The notes: a model not told the origin generated them from the letters alone. Counted from the first letter of the stretch, positions 9,677 to 17,821 are shown. The stretch: 38,326 nt of DNA from an uncultured Actinomycetes bacterium (GCA_903920435.1 CAIXMB010000130.1:1-38326), one strand, 5' to 3'. Numbers and translations: made by a program.

Positions 9677-11014
9677 CTACCCAGTCGCCGCTAACCGGCA
9701 CGCTGCCCCGCTTCTGCTCGGTGACAGCACAGGCGTGCGGGTCGCATCGATCGACGACGGCGGCACGAAGTAGTAGTCGTCGCCGCGCCGGACCGCCTGG
9801 CAGCCGTTGTTGTGCAGCAGCAAGTGGTGGTACCTGCAGAGCAGGATCCCGTCGCGAACGTCGGTGAGCCCGCCCTTACTCCACTCGTTGATGTGATGCG
9901 CTTCGGTCCACGACGGTGGTCTTCCGCATCCAGGGAATCGGCACCCGCCGTCGCGGGCCGCGAGTGCCCTTCGTTGCCGTCGATTGAAGAACCTCTTCGC
10001 CCGACCCACGTCGACAACTTGCTTGCCCTCGAACCGGATCGGGATTGCCCCGGTTGCGCAGGCGTGCCGTTCGACGGTCTCGATGCTGACAAGCTCGCCC
10101 GACCCCTCGAGGTAACCGACGCCACGCCGCTGGCGCAAGTCGCGATCGGTGACCAGGATGTGCACCTCGGGCGCGTGGCTGCCGAGTACTTCGCCGTCAT
10201 CGACAGACATTCCGAGACGCAGCAGCTCCGTCAGCGCCTCGAGCGCGAGTTGATCGGTGGTGCGTTCGTCGGCAATGATCCGCTCGGCGCGTGCGATCGA
10301 CGTCGGGTCGACGAAGCGAGGTCCGCCGCGCCGCGGCGAGGTTGCGGCGTCGAACGCGGCGACGAAGAAGGCCGCGCGCTCGGGATCGAGGAGCGCCGTC
10401 AGCAGCGTCATGCCGTCGGGCCTCAGCGTCAGTCGCGCGTAGCTCTGCTCCCGCATTGCGGTCTCACGATCGCGGACGAAGTCGAGGTCCAGGTCGCTGC
10501 GCAACTCGCGGGCGCGCGCTCCGACGCGCTCAAGCGTGAGCCCGGGGGCTTCTGCGAGCAGCTTGGTGGCGGCGCCTGCCAGCGCGGCCTCCGGGACATC
10601 TGTCGAGGGCACCCCGAGCCCTACCGCCATGGCGTCGGCCGACTCTACCGAGAGCGTGCCGCTTGTCACCGCCTGGGCGACGCCGCTGAGCCACGGCTCG
10701 GGCGAGTCCATGAGGCCGCCCACCCGAACGAGAGAACGAGCCTCACGCGAGGATGTGCCAGCGATGCGCTGGACCAACAACTCCGGGGTGCGAGCGCCCA
10801 GTCGTTGAGCGAGACCGTCGTACCCGAGCGCGCGTGCGGAACGCCGGCCGATCTCGGCTGCGATGACGGCGGCTGTGGCATCCGTACGCCTGCGAACTTC
10901 GGCGACCGAGCGTTGCGCCTCGATGAGCTCGTTGTCGGTCAAGCCGCTGACAGGTGGCGGCACGAACGGCACGCCGAGGTCCGCGAGAGCGGAGTAGGTG
11001 CTGTTCGATGCCAT
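9677..11014 (-). CDS. DUF222 and HNH endonuclease domain protein (13E12 family)
   Basis: 445 residues. The N-terminal two thirds are the helical DUF222 domain typical of actinobacteria (NELIEAQRSVAEVRRRTDATAAVIAAEI; TLRPDGMTLLTALLDPE). Residues about 365-410 form a zinc-type HNH nuclease domain: CRFPGCGRPPSWTEAHHI, then GGLTD and LCRYHHLLLH. Members occur in many copies per genome; the biological role is unsettled but DNA cleavage is expected. ATG 11014 is chosen because the DUF222 homology begins soon after and a -10 GACAAT lies 6 nt upstream. An SOS-box palindrome overlaps the -35, so DNA-damage control is likely. No intron or intein context was seen. Confidence 0.92.
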   Translation of the reverse strand: MASNSTYSALADLGVPFVPPPVSGLTDNELIEAQRSVAEVRRRTDATAAVIAAEIGRRSARALGYDGLAQRLGARTPELLVQRIAGTSSREARSLVRVGGLMDSPEPWLSGVAQAVTSGTLSVESADAMAVGLGVPSTDVPEAALAGAATKLLAEAPGLTLERVGARARELRSDLDLDFVRDRETAMREQSYARLTLRPDGMTLLTALLDPERAAFFVAAFDAATSPRRGGPRFVDPTSIARAERIIADERTTDQLALEALTELLRLGMSVDDGEVLGSHAPEVHILVTDRDLRQRRGVGYLEGSGELVSIETVERHACATGAIPIRFEGKQVVDVGRAKRFFNRRQRRALAARDGGCRFPGCGRPPSWTEAHHINEWSKGGLTDVRDGILLCRYHHLLLHNNGCQAVRRGDDYYFVPPSSIDATRTPVLSPSRSGAACRLAATG

Positions 11015-11020
11015 ACATAG

Positions 11021-11026
11021 ATTGTC
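11021..11026 (-). promoter_or_regulatory. -10 GACAAT of the DUF222/HNH gene
   Basis: On the minus strand GACAAT, 6 nt, then ATG at 11014: leaderless spacing. The -35 position, 17 bp further up (11044-11049), reads TAGAAC and is part of the SOS box. Confidence 0.5.
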
Positions 11027-11033
11027 GCAAGGT

Positions 11034-11049
11034 TCGAACGTATGTTCTA
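11034..11049 (-). promoter_or_regulatory. LexA-type SOS box
   Basis: Minus strand TAGAACATACGTTCGA fits the actinobacterial SOS box TCGAAC-N4-GTTCGA with one mismatch (C to A at position 2). It covers the -35 region of the DUF222/HNH gene, 19 bp from its start codon, the position expected for repression by LexA. Confidence 0.75.
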
Positions 11050-11085
11050 GTGGTGTGGTGATACTGGTGTGAAGCTCGCCGTGAG

Positions 11086-11643
11086 TCAGTCTGTGGAGGA
11101 GTCGAGGCGCGAGCGGTACGCGACCTGGTTCATCCGGTTGCCGCAGCGGATGCTGCAGAAGCGCTTGGACCCGTTGCGCGAGAGGTCGATGAGCACGCCC
11201 TCGCAATCGGGGGCGTCGCACACGCGCATCCGGTGCATCTCGTCGGAGCGGATCACGTCCATGAGCGCGAGCGCGGCCTCGACCCGGATGCGCTCGGCAA
11301 GGGGTGCCTCATCGGCCGTCGCGTGCAGGTGCCAGTCGAAGGAGTCGTGGCGGATGAGGAACGGCAGAGCATTCGCCTCGCGCAGCATGCGGTTCACTTC
11401 GAGCGCCGCGGCATCGCGGTCGAGCTCCCACACGGAGCGCAGCAGGGCGCGTGTCTGCTGCACGTCGCGGAGCTCGGCGGCGTCGCGATCGAACCGTCCG
11501 GTGTACTTGTAAGCGTCGACGAGGGCCGTCAGTTCGGCCGGCTCCGAGATCTCGTCGAGACCGGTGCGAGAGGCCCCCGGATGCGTGTTCGCGAGCGCCA
11601 CAACGAACTCGAGCGTCGCAATCGTGTCAGGGGCAAAAAGCAA
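11086..11643 (-). CDS. CGNR zinc-finger (ABATE domain) transcriptional regulator
   Basis: 185 residues. The N-terminal ABATE domain (formerly DUF1470) starts with LEFVVALANTH and carries the LRDVQQTRALLRSVWE helix; it may bind a ligand. The C-terminal zf-CGNR spans about 140-178: CDAPDCEGVLIDLSRNGSKR then FCSIRCGNRMNQVAYR, with four cysteines and the CGNR signature. The family is described as putative stress-related transcription regulators. The start is TTG at 11643, set by AAGGAG 5 nt upstream. The gene faces away from the EamA permease with only 41 bp between starts, so it probably controls that permease. Confidence 0.88.
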   Translation of the reverse strand: MLFAPDTIATLEFVVALANTHPGASRTGLDEISEPAELTALVDAYKYTGRFDRDAAELRDVQQTRALLRSVWELDRDAAALEVNRMLREANALPFLIRHDSFDWHLHATADEAPLAERIRVEAALALMDVIRSDEMHRMRVCDAPDCEGVLIDLSRNGSKRFCSIRCGNRMNQVAYRSRLDSSTD

Positions 11644-11684
11644 TTTGACTCCTTATTCACGCCAAGAGTACCGTCGGCACCATC

Positions 11685-12665
11685 ATGAAGACAAAGACCG
11701 CGCAGGGCATCGTCATCGCAGTGCTGGCGTCGCTCGCGTTCGGCACGTCGGGCGCCTTCGTGAAGCCGCTCTTCGAGGCCGGCTGGAGCCCCGCCGCCGC
11801 GGTCGCCCTGCGCGCCCTCGCGGGCAGCATCCTGCTCACGCCGTTCGCGATCGTCGCCCTGCGAGGCAAGTGGGCGACCCTCTGGCGGGGACGCTGGCGG
11901 GTGCTCGGCATGGCGCTCGTCGGTGTCGCGGGCTGTCAGCTGGTCTACTTCATGGCCGTGCAGCGCATCCCCGTGGGCACCGCGATCCTCGTGGAGTACA
12001 CCGCGCCCGTGCTGCTCGTCCTCTTCGCCTGGGCAACGACACGGACAATGCCGCGCGTGGTCGTGCTTGTCGGCTCTGCCGTGGCGATCGTGGGACTCGT
12101 GCTGGTGATCGGCCCGGGCGCGCTGGCATCCGTGGATCTTCTCGGCGTGTTCTTCGCGTTCCTCGCGGCGATCGGCGCGGCCGGCTACTACCTGATCGCG
12201 GCACGGCCGAGCGAAGGATTGCCGGGAGTGGCGCTCGCCTGGGGAGGCCTCTTCCTGGGATCGGTGGTGCTCTTCATCGTCGGCGGGCTGCGTGCGGTGC
12301 CCTTCACGATGGTGTTCACGGATGTTCCCTTCCTCGGTGGCACGGCGCCCTGGTGGGTGCCGCTCGGCATCGTGGTGATCTTCGCGACGGCGATCGGGTA
12401 CGCGGCGAGCATCATCGCCACCGGATTGCTCGGCTCGCGCCTCATGTCGTTCATCGCCCTGCTCGAAGTCGTGTTCGCCACGATGTTCGCGTGGCTGTTG
12501 CTCGGCGAGACGCTCACGCTGTCGCAGCTGCTGGGCGGAGCGCTGATCCTCGTCGGCATCGTCTTCGTCTACTCGGAGCGTCGCGCCCGCGCGCCCATCG
12601 AGCCGCTCGAGCAGATCGTGACGCTGGAGCCGACCCCGACAGAGCCGGTGCCCACGCGCCCGTAG
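11685..12665 (+). CDS. EamA/RhaT-family permease (DMT superfamily)
   Basis: 326 residues with about ten membrane helices in two EamA repeats; the first begins AQGIVIAVLASLAFGTSGAFVK and has the conserved VAYFMAVQ-like segment (LVYFMAVQRIPVGTAILVEY), and the second ends SFIALLEVVFATMFAWLLLGE with the family's terminal P/E-type loop. Such carriers export metabolites or amino acids; the substrate cannot be told. The last 30 residues are a Pro/Thr/Glu-rich cytoplasmic tail. TACCGT at 11669-11674 is a possible -10 giving a leader of only about 4 nt. Divergent from the CGNR regulator. Its stop TAG is the first half of the gatB -10. Confidence 0.9.
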   Translation: MKTKTAQGIVIAVLASLAFGTSGAFVKPLFEAGWSPAAAVALRALAGSILLTPFAIVALRGKWATLWRGRWRVLGMALVGVAGCQLVYFMAVQRIPVGTAILVEYTAPVLLVLFAWATTRTMPRVVVLVGSAVAIVGLVLVIGPGALASVDLLGVFFAFLAAIGAAGYYLIAARPSEGLPGVALAWGGLFLGSVVLFIVGGLRAVPFTMVFTDVPFLGGTAPWWVPLGIVVIFATAIGYAASIIATGLLGSRLMSFIALLEVVFATMFAWLLLGETLTLSQLLGGALILVGIVFVYSERRARAPIEPLEQIVTLEPTPTEPVPTRP

Positions 12666-12668
12666 AAT
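12663..12668 (+). promoter_or_regulatory. -10 TAGAAT of a leaderless gatB promoter, overlapping the EamA stop
   Basis: TAGAAT, 6 nt, GTG at 12675. Close to consensus TATAAT (5 of 6). Its first three bases are the stop codon of the EamA gene. It gives gatB expression independent of gatCA. Confidence 0.7.
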
Positions 12669-12674
12669 CGTCTG

Positions 12675-14189
12675 GTGGCTAAAGCTGACCTGATGGACTA
12701 CGACAAGGCCCTTGAACTGTACGAGCCGGTGCTCGGTTTCGAGGTGCACGTCGAGCTCAACACCCAGACCAAGATGTTCTCGGATGCCCCGAACCCCGCC
12801 GCGGCGGGCAACGAGCCGCACGAGCCCAACACGACGATCACCCCCGTCGACCTCGGTCTGCCGGGGTCGCTGCCCGTCGTGAACGAGGAAGCCGTGAAGT
12901 ACTCGATCAGCCTCGGCCTCGCGCTCGGCTGCTCGATCGCCTCGTCGAGCCGGTTCGCCCGCAAGAACTACTTCTACCCCGACCTCGCCAAGAACTACCA
13001 GATCAGCCAGTTCGACGAGCCCATCGCCTACGACGGCGTGGTCACTGTCGAGCTCGCCAACGGCAAGACCTTCGACATCGAGATCGAGCGCGCCCACATG
13101 GAGGAGGACGCCGGCAAGCTCACCCACGTCGGTGGAGCGACGGGCCGCATCCAGGGCGCCGAGTACTCGCTCGTGGACTACAACCGCGCGGGCGTTCCCC
13201 TCGTCGAGATCGTCACGAAGATGATCACCGGCGCCGAGGGCGACGCCCCGGAGCTTGCCAAGGCGTATGTCTCGGCCATCCGTGAAATCGTCGTGGCGCT
13301 GGGTATCTCCGAGGCGAAGATGGAGCGCGGCAACCTGCGCTGCGACGCGAACATTTCACTGAGCCCCCGCGGCTCGGGCAAGCTCGGCACGCGCACCGAG
13401 ACCAAGAACGTGAACTCCCTGCGCTCGGTCGAGCGCGCCATCCGTTACGAGATCCAGCGCCAGGCGGCGATTCTCGAAAAGGGCGGCACGATCATTCAGG
13501 AGACCCGCCACTGGCACGAGGACACGGGGGTGACCTCGGCCGGCCGCCCCAAGAGCGACGCTGATGACTACCGTTACTTCCCAGAGCCCGACCTCCTTCC
13601 CGTTGAGCCTTCCGCTGAGCTGATCGAACAGCTGCGCGCCGCCCTCCCCGAGGCGCCCGCTCTTCGTAAGAAGAGACTGCAGCAGGCATGGGGCTTCACC
13701 GACCTTGAATTCCAGGATGTACTCAACTCGGGCCTCCTCGTCGAGGTTGAGGAGACGGTCACCGCCGGCGCCTCGCCCGCCCAGGCCCGCAAGTGGTGGA
13801 CGGGCGAGATCGCCCGCGTCGCCAACGAGCGCGGCGTCGACAGCTCGACTCTGGTCTCAGCGACGGATGTCGCGGCTCTCGTCACCCTCGTCGAATCCGG
13901 TGAGCTCACCGACCGCCTCGCCCGCCAGGTGCTCGAGGGAGTCATCGCGGGGGAGGGCTCGCCCGCCGAGGTCGTGGAGACCCGCGGCCTCAAGGTCGTG
14001 TCGGACGACGGCGCCCTCATCGCGGCGATCGACGAGGCGCTCGCGGCTCAGCCGGATGTGCTCGAGAAAATCCGTGAAGGCAAGGTGCAGGCCGCCGGTG
14101 CGGTGATCGGTGCCGTCATGAAGGCGATGAAGGGGACCGCCGACGCGGCTCGCGTGCGTGAGCTGGTGTTGGAGCGGGCGTCGCAGTAA
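12675..14189 (+). CDS. gatB: Asp-tRNA(Asn)/Glu-tRNA(Gln) amidotransferase subunit GatB
   Basis: Kinase and tRNA-recognition subunit: it phosphorylates the misacylated Glu or Asp and amidates it with ammonia from GatA. 504 residues, full length. The N-terminal catalytic cradle shows [74 protein letters not shown] and [14 protein letters not shown]. The C-terminal helical and YqeY domains ([20 protein letters not shown]) bind tRNA. It lies 3.4 kb from gatA with its own leaderless promoter. The stop overlaps the next start as TAATG. Confidence 0.97.
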   Translation: MAKADLMDYDKALELYEPVLGFEVHVELNTQTKMFSDAPNPAAAGNEPHEPNTTITPVDLGLPGSLPVVNEEAVKYSISLGLALGCSIASSSRFARKNYFYPDLAKNYQISQFDEPIAYDGVVTVELANGKTFDIEIERAHMEEDAGKLTHVGGATGRIQGAEYSLVDYNRAGVPLVEIVTKMITGAEGDAPELAKAYVSAIREIVVALGISEAKMERGNLRCDANISLSPRGSGKLGTRTETKNVNSLRSVERAIRYEIQRQAAILEKGGTIIQETRHWHEDTGVTSAGRPKSDADDYRYFPEPDLLPVEPSAELIEQLRAALPEAPALRKKRLQQAWGFTDLEFQDVLNSGLLVEVEETVTAGASPAQARKWWTGEIARVANERGVDSSTLVSATDVAALVTLVESGELTDRLARQVLEGVIAGEGSPAEVVETRGLKVVSDDGALIAAIDEALAAQPDVLEKIREGKVQAAGAVIGAVMKAMKGTADAARVRELVLERASQ

Positions 14190-14521
14190 TGGCCGAACTC
14201 GTGGTCGAGATCCACGTGCCACTCACTCTCCCGAAGGAGTTGGAGGACGGCGAGTACCCATTCCCCTGGATTGACGACGTCATGGAGTTCCTCGCCGAGC
14301 TCGAGGATGACCCCCGCTCCGGCGGTGCGGCGATGTACGACGACGGCGAAGAATGGGAGGGCGACTACGTCTTCTTCATCTCAGGCGCATCCGAGGAATC
14401 CCTTGTCGCCGTGGCGAGGAGGATCGCGCAGTTGCCCGGTGTTCCCACGGGCACGTTCGCCATGGTGACGGATGCGGACGCCGAGGAAATCGGACTAGGC
14501 ACTCGGGTCGAGCTCGACTGA
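14189..14521 (+). CDS. Small acidic protein of unknown function
   Basis: 110 residues, rich in Glu and Asp (predicted strongly acidic). The start ATG overlaps the gatB stop (TAATG), so it is translationally coupled to gatB. Alternating segments (AELVVEIHVPLTL; GDYVFFISGASEESLVAVARRIAQLPGV; GTFAMVTDADAEEIGLGTRVEL) look like a compact alpha/beta fold with the beta-alpha-beta pattern of an ACT- or ferredoxin-like domain. I do not recognise a family. No membrane segment or signal peptide. It overlaps the convergent membrane-protein gene by 27 bp at its 3' end. Confidence 0.75.
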   Translation: MAELVVEIHVPLTLPKELEDGEYPFPWIDDVMEFLAELEDDPRSGGAAMYDDGEEWEGDYVFFISGASEESLVAVARRIAQLPGVPTGTFAMVTDADAEEIGLGTRVELD

Positions 14522-15373
14522 GTGACGGCGACGGGTCGAATTGGCGACGACCGCCACAAACGCCGAGAGCGCCGCGACTAGCCCAACCCACAACGGCCCA
14601 CCCTCCGACACCACCGCCGTCTGCCACACCTGCCCCGCGTACTCCACCATCTCCGCGGGCCGCCCGAGCATCACGCGAGTCCCGGCGACAACGGTCCCGA
14701 CCAGGGCCACGGTCGACCCCAGCCACAGCAGCAGCAACGCGATAACGCCGACGTACCACCGCCGCAACCCCACCCACGCGATCAGCACTCCCACCCCGAT
14801 CGCCGGGAAGTACTGTGCGATCACGTTCGTGACGTCCGAGTACACGCCGTACACGGCGATCGTCCCCACCGGATGGAACGCCGCTCGCAGCCAGTACGGC
14901 GCAACGATCGCCGCGAGCGTCGCTCCGATCAGTAGCCCGGGTCGCGAGGCGCGCGCGATGAGCGCGAGCACCAGGACCCCGAGGAGGATAGCCAGCACGA
15001 TCCCGCCCGTGATCACCGCGAGGTAGATGAACGACGCGGTGCCGGATCGGAGCCCGTTCGAGACGACGAGCACGGTCTGCACGAGAGCGATGACCTGTAC
15101 GAACAGGAGCCCGGCGACGAGCGGCGGGAGCAGTCCGCGCCGCGCGCGAGCGATCACCCCGGCGATCGTGGCGCCGAGGATCATGATGCCCGCTAGGAAT
15201 CCCACGTAGTACTGACTGAAGGGGAGCAGGGCCACGGGCATCCGGTCGGGGAGCGTGTCGGAGCCCCACAGGTTCTGGAGGGGGAGTCGCATGCCCGTGA
15301 TGATCCACGGGAGTAGGCCGCCGAGGGCCGATGCGATTCCGATGAGAAGCCAGACCAAGGAGCGACGGAGCAT
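14495..15373 (-). CDS. Polytopic membrane protein of unknown function
   Basis: 292 residues with about eight hydrophobic helices (for example SLVWLLIGIASALGGLLPWI, FLAGIMILGATIAGVIA, VITGGIVLAILLGVLVLALI, VIALLLLWLGSTVALVGTVV, WVGLVAALSAFVAVVAN). Large polar loops are few; an extracytoplasmic loop after helix 1 (LPLQNLWGSDTLPDRMPVAL) may carry function. No family recognised. Start ATG 15373 is set by TACATT 6 nt upstream. Divergent from the ECF sigma factor (96 bp between starts), so co-regulation is possible but unproven. Confidence 0.75.
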   Translation of the reverse strand: MLRRSLVWLLIGIASALGGLLPWIITGMRLPLQNLWGSDTLPDRMPVALLPFSQYYVGFLAGIMILGATIAGVIARARRGLLPPLVAGLLFVQVIALVQTVLVVSNGLRSGTASFIYLAVITGGIVLAILLGVLVLALIARASRPGLLIGATLAAIVAPYWLRAAFHPVGTIAVYGVYSDVTNVIAQYFPAIGVGVLIAWVGLRRWYVGVIALLLLWLGSTVALVGTVVAGTRVMLGRPAEMVEYAGQVWQTAVVSEGGPLWVGLVAALSAFVAVVANSTRRRHSVELDPSA

Positions 15374-15379
15374 CCTCGA

Positions 15380-15385
15380 AATGTA
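15380..15385 (-). promoter_or_regulatory. -10 TACATT, leaderless, membrane-protein gene
   Basis: Minus strand TACATT, 6 nt, ATG at 15373. Confidence 0.55.
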
Positions 15386-15457
15386 GCATCACTCAATTTC
15401 CTATCGAGCGTGCGGCGGCCCCGTACTGGGGTCTACAGGGCGTTCCGCGAGCGCTCG

Positions 15458-15463
15458 TACACT
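15458..15463 (+). promoter_or_regulatory. -10 TACACT, leaderless, ECF sigma gene
   Basis: TACACT, 6 nt, ATG at 15470. This spacing decides the start of the sigma-factor gene over an in-frame codon at 15410. Confidence 0.6.
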
Positions 15464-15469
15464 CCGAGC

Positions 15470-16069
15470 ATGGGGATTTTGGGGGAATCGCGCGCCGCAG
15501 GCGTGCCATTCGAGACCGTGCTTGCCGCGGCCCAATCCGGCGCGCCCTGGGCGAGCACCACCCTGTGGCGCGAGTACTCCCCGTCGGTGGCGGGGTTCGC
15601 CCGTGCGCGGGGATCACGTGATGCCGACGATCTGACCAGCGAGGTCTTCCTCACGGTCTTCGAGCAGCTCGGCACGTTCAGCGGAACCGAATCGGAGTTC
15701 CGCTCCTTCGTCTTCTCGATCGCCTACCGCCGCGTGGTCGACGAGCTCCGCCAGCGCGGACGTCGCGGCGAGGCGATCGCGTGGGTGCCCGAGCTCGACA
15801 CGAGGTCGGCACCGAGTGCCGAAGCCGCGGCGGGAGAGCGGGCATCCGACCAGTCGGTCATGTCGATTCTCGACGACCTGCCCGTCGACCAGCGCAATGT
15901 GATGGTGCTGCGGATCGTCTCCGACCTCACCGTGGAGCAGATCGCCGACGTTCTCGACAAGAAGCCAGGTGCCGTCAAAGCACTGCAGCGACGCGCCCTC
16001 GACGCCCTCCGGAAGAAAGTTTCGACCAACCCGTACCCTTTTGCGGCCCTCGAACGATTACCGGTGTGA
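15470..16069 (+). CDS. ECF-type RNA polymerase sigma factor
   Basis: 199 residues, group 4 sigma-70. Region 2 is at about residues 30-95 (SRDADDLTSEVFLTVFEQL, then SFVFSIAYRRVVDELRQRGR), and region 4 at about 135-185 (LDDLPVDQRNVMVLRIVSDL, TVEQIADVLDKKPGAVKALQ, RRALDALRKK). The linker is Ala/Glu-rich. No extra C-terminal domain. The gene ends 1 nt before the start of the membrane protein with Gly-Asn-Ser repeats, so the two are co-transcribed and the partner is a candidate anti-sigma factor. Signal and regulon unknown. Confidence 0.9.
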   Translation: MGILGESRAAGVPFETVLAAAQSGAPWASTTLWREYSPSVAGFARARGSRDADDLTSEVFLTVFEQLGTFSGTESEFRSFVFSIAYRRVVDELRQRGRRGEAIAWVPELDTRSAPSAEAAAGERASDQSVMSILDDLPVDQRNVMVLRIVSDLTVEQIADVLDKKPGAVKALQRRALDALRKKVSTNPYPFAALERLPV

Positions 16070-16070
16070 G

Positions 16071-16919
16071 ATGAACACCACACGGATTTCAGAACAGGAC
16101 GCCTCTGGGCTCGCGCACGGTCGCGTGCCCGGGCGCTCCGACCTGAACCCGTTGGCAGATCTGCTGGCGGAGTATCGCAGCGCGGCAATCGGGTCCGCAC
16201 CGCGTCCGTCGGCGGCGCTTGCCGCGAAACTAGACCTCTCGGCCACTCCCATTGCCATGCAGCGGGTGAACGCCGATGAGAAGTCTTCTGGTGTCGGTAT
16301 ACGGCGGACGGCTTCGGGGCTGTTCGGCGTCGGCGTCACTGTGACGATCATCTTGGCTGCGGCTTCGGGTGCCGCGGCTGTTGTGGGTGCGGGATCAGCC
16401 GGGGTACTTCCCCCGGGGGCGCAAGACGCGTTCGATCAGGTCGTCTCAACTATCGTGCCGCCAGGGGTGGCTGGCACAGAGACGACGGATCAGGGGGAAG
16501 TTCCCGGTGACAGCTCGGTATCGAGCCCCGCGCCCCAGACTCCCGGTGGGACGCCCAGCGTTGCCCCCGATGACAGCACCACGAAGGTCGACGACAGCAC
16601 GGTCTCGAACAAACCGGACACCGGCAATGCCAACGGCGACGTGAACGGCAGCGGCAACGCGAACAGCAACTCGAACGGCAACGGCAACTCCGAGAACGCT
16701 GGCAACGGCAACTCGGGCTCGGGGAACGGCAACTCGGGCAACGGCAACTCGGGGAACGGCAACTCGGGCAACGGCAATTCCGGCAACGGGAACGGCAACT
16801 CCGACTCGAGCAACGGCAATTCCGGGAACGGCAACTCCGGCAACGGGAACGGCAACTCCGGCAACGGGAACTCCGGACACGGCAACTCCGAGAACGGAAA
16901 GTCTGGCAAGGACGACTAG
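16071..16919 (+). CDS. One-helix membrane protein with C-terminal Gly-Asn-Ser repeats; candidate anti-sigma factor
   Basis: 282 residues. The N-terminal 80 residues are cytoplasmic, with a helical NPLADLLAEYRSAAIG segment; one membrane helix follows at about 85-110 (VTVTIILAAASGAAAVVGAG); then a Ser/Thr/Pro-rich outer stretch; and finally about 95 residues of near-perfect GNGNS/GNSGN repeats ending in Lys and Asp. The layout (inner domain, one helix, outer domain, directly after an ECF sigma gene) is that of a membrane anti-sigma factor, but I see no ZAS zinc motif (HxxxCxxC), so the role is inferred. The repeat tail is unstructured or wall-associated by composition. The stop shares CTAG with the convergent YCII gene. 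Confidence 0.8.
   Translation: MNTTRISEQDASGLAHGRVPGRSDLNPLADLLAEYRSAAIGSAPRPSAALAAKLDLSATPIAMQRVNADEKSSGVGIRRTASGLFGVGVTVTIILAAASGAAAVVGAGSAGVLPPGAQDAFDQVVSTIVPPGVAGTETTDQGEVPGDSSVSSPAPQTPGGTPSVAPDDSTTKVDDSTVSNKPDTGNANGDVNGSGNANSNSNGNGNSENAGNGNSGSGNGNSGNGNSGNGNSGNGNSGNGNGNSDSSNGNSGNGNSGNGNGNSGNGNSGHGNSENGKSGKDD
16621..16905 (+). repeat. In-frame tandem repeat encoding Gly-Asn-Ser motifs
   Basis: Degenerate tandem units based on AACGGCAACTC(C/G)GG in 6-, 9- and 15-bp multiples, all multiples of three, so length change keeps the frame. Likely prone to copy-number change by slippage. Confidence 0.8.
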
Positions 16920-17272
16920 CTCGTCCAGCCCCCGCCCACGAACGACACCGCCGACTGCCGCACGTCCAGTGTGCCCCAGGCCGCGGCCGGGCAGCGCTTC
17001 GCCCAGTCGACCGCGGCGGCCTGATCAGCCACGTCGATCACGAAGACTCCGCTCAACTGCTGCTCCGAGGCATCCGTCGATGCTGTCACGGTGCCGCCGT
17101 GCACAGTCAGGCCGGATGCCACGGGCGTGAAGACCTCGGCGGCAACAAGCACTCCGGCCTCATGGAGCGCCGACCCGTACGCGTCGAACTCGAGGCGTCC
17201 CGCCTCCATCTCGGCGGGGGAGAGCGCGGCGCCGCCGGCCTCGGAGTAGCTCATCAGGATCGTGAAGCGCAT
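16916..17272 (-). CDS. YCII-domain protein
   Basis: 118 residues, a ferredoxin-like YCII/DGPF domain protein. MRFTILMSYSEAG at the N-terminus, ALHEAGVLVAAEVFTPV in the middle, and GVFVIDVADQAAAVDWAKRC with the AAWGTLDVR strand near the end. Family members are small enzymes or accessory proteins of unclear activity. The ATG at 17272 overlaps the stop of the upstream RibD/DHFR-like gene (TGATG), so the two are one operon and translationally coupled. It converges with the Gly-Asn-Ser protein gene, sharing CTAG. Confidence 0.85.
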   Translation of the reverse strand: MRFTILMSYSEAGGAALSPAEMEAGRLEFDAYGSALHEAGVLVAAEVFTPVASGLTVHGGTVTASTDASEQQLSGVFVIDVADQAAAVDWAKRCPAAAWGTLDVRQSAVSFVGGGWTS

Positions 17273-17805
17273 CACGCGGCCTTTCGGTAATGGAGGTGCA
17301 CGACGCCGTTGCCGAACACGCTCGAGTTCGCCAGAACGAAGCGGGCGGAGAAGCCTGAGGGGAAGAAGCGCGTGCCACCACCCACGACGATCGGGTACAC
17401 GAGCACCTCGATGTCGTCGATCAGGTCGATGGCCTGGGCGGCGAGGGTCGGTCCGCCGATGGTGACGTTCTGCGTGGCCGTGAGTGCGGCCAGATCCGGC
17501 ATGGTGCGCACCAGCGTGGTGCGGGGTGTCGACACCTCGGGCAGTGAACGCGAGACCACGATCTTGTCGGCGCCGCGCCAGATTTCGCCGTACTCGTCCA
17601 TCACGGGCGAGGTGGGCGGCATGGTCTCCCAGACGAGCATCGTCTCGTACAGCCTGCGGCCGTACACGAAGGTGGAGTTGGGGCGCTCGCGGTCGTTCCA
17701 GAACTGGTGGATCTCGTCGGTGATCTCACCCCAGTCGAACTCGCCGTTGGCGTCGTTCATGTACCCGTCGAGCGAGATGTTGCCGCCGTAGCTGAGCCGT
17801 CCCAT
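17272..17805 (-). CDS. Dihydrofolate reductase-like protein (RibD C-terminal domain family)
   Basis: 177 residues, a single reductase domain of the RibD_C/DHFR fold using NAD(P)H; the substrate is unknown and it is not the FolA type. N-terminal GRLSYGGNISLDGYMND, then FVYGRRLYETM, ADKIVVSRSLPEV, the cofactor loop VTIGGPTLAAQAI and VYPIVVGGGTRFF. The ATG at 17805 is decided by TACGCT 6 nt upstream and by family alignment; a longer frame adds Cys/Arg-rich residues. Operon with the YCII gene. Confidence 0.88.
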   Translation of the reverse strand: MGRLSYGGNISLDGYMNDANGEFDWGEITDEIHQFWNDRERPNSTFVYGRRLYETMLVWETMPPTSPVMDEYGEIWRGADKIVVSRSLPEVSTPRTTLVRTMPDLAALTATQNVTIGGPTLAAQAIDLIDDIEVLVYPIVVGGGTRFFPSGFSARFVLANSSVFGNGVVHLHYRKAA

Positions 17806-17811
17806 GTAGAC

Positions 17812-17817
17812 AGCGTA
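17812..17817 (-). promoter_or_regulatory. -10 TACGCT, leaderless, RibD/DHFR-like gene
   Basis: Minus strand TACGCT, 6 nt, ATG at 17805. It lies just downstream of the NYN gene's stop on the same strand. Confidence 0.6.
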
Positions 17818-17821
17818 CACA

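Noticed and set aside
9677-11014. DUF222/HNH gene as a homing endonuclease of an intron or intein
   Set aside because: No interrupted host gene on either side; gatA and the CGNR gene are intact, and the DUF222 domain is typical of free-standing actinobacterial copies.
16621-16905. Tandem short repeats resembling a CRISPR array or minisatellite locus
   Set aside because: Units are multiples of 3 bp, in frame with a gene, and encode Gly-Asn-Ser motifs; no spacers of constant length and no cas genes.
15470-17272. ECF sigma and YCII gene as an ECF42-type pair
   Set aside because: The sigma lacks the long C-terminal extension of that group and the YCII gene is convergent and belongs to the RibD/DHFR-like operon.
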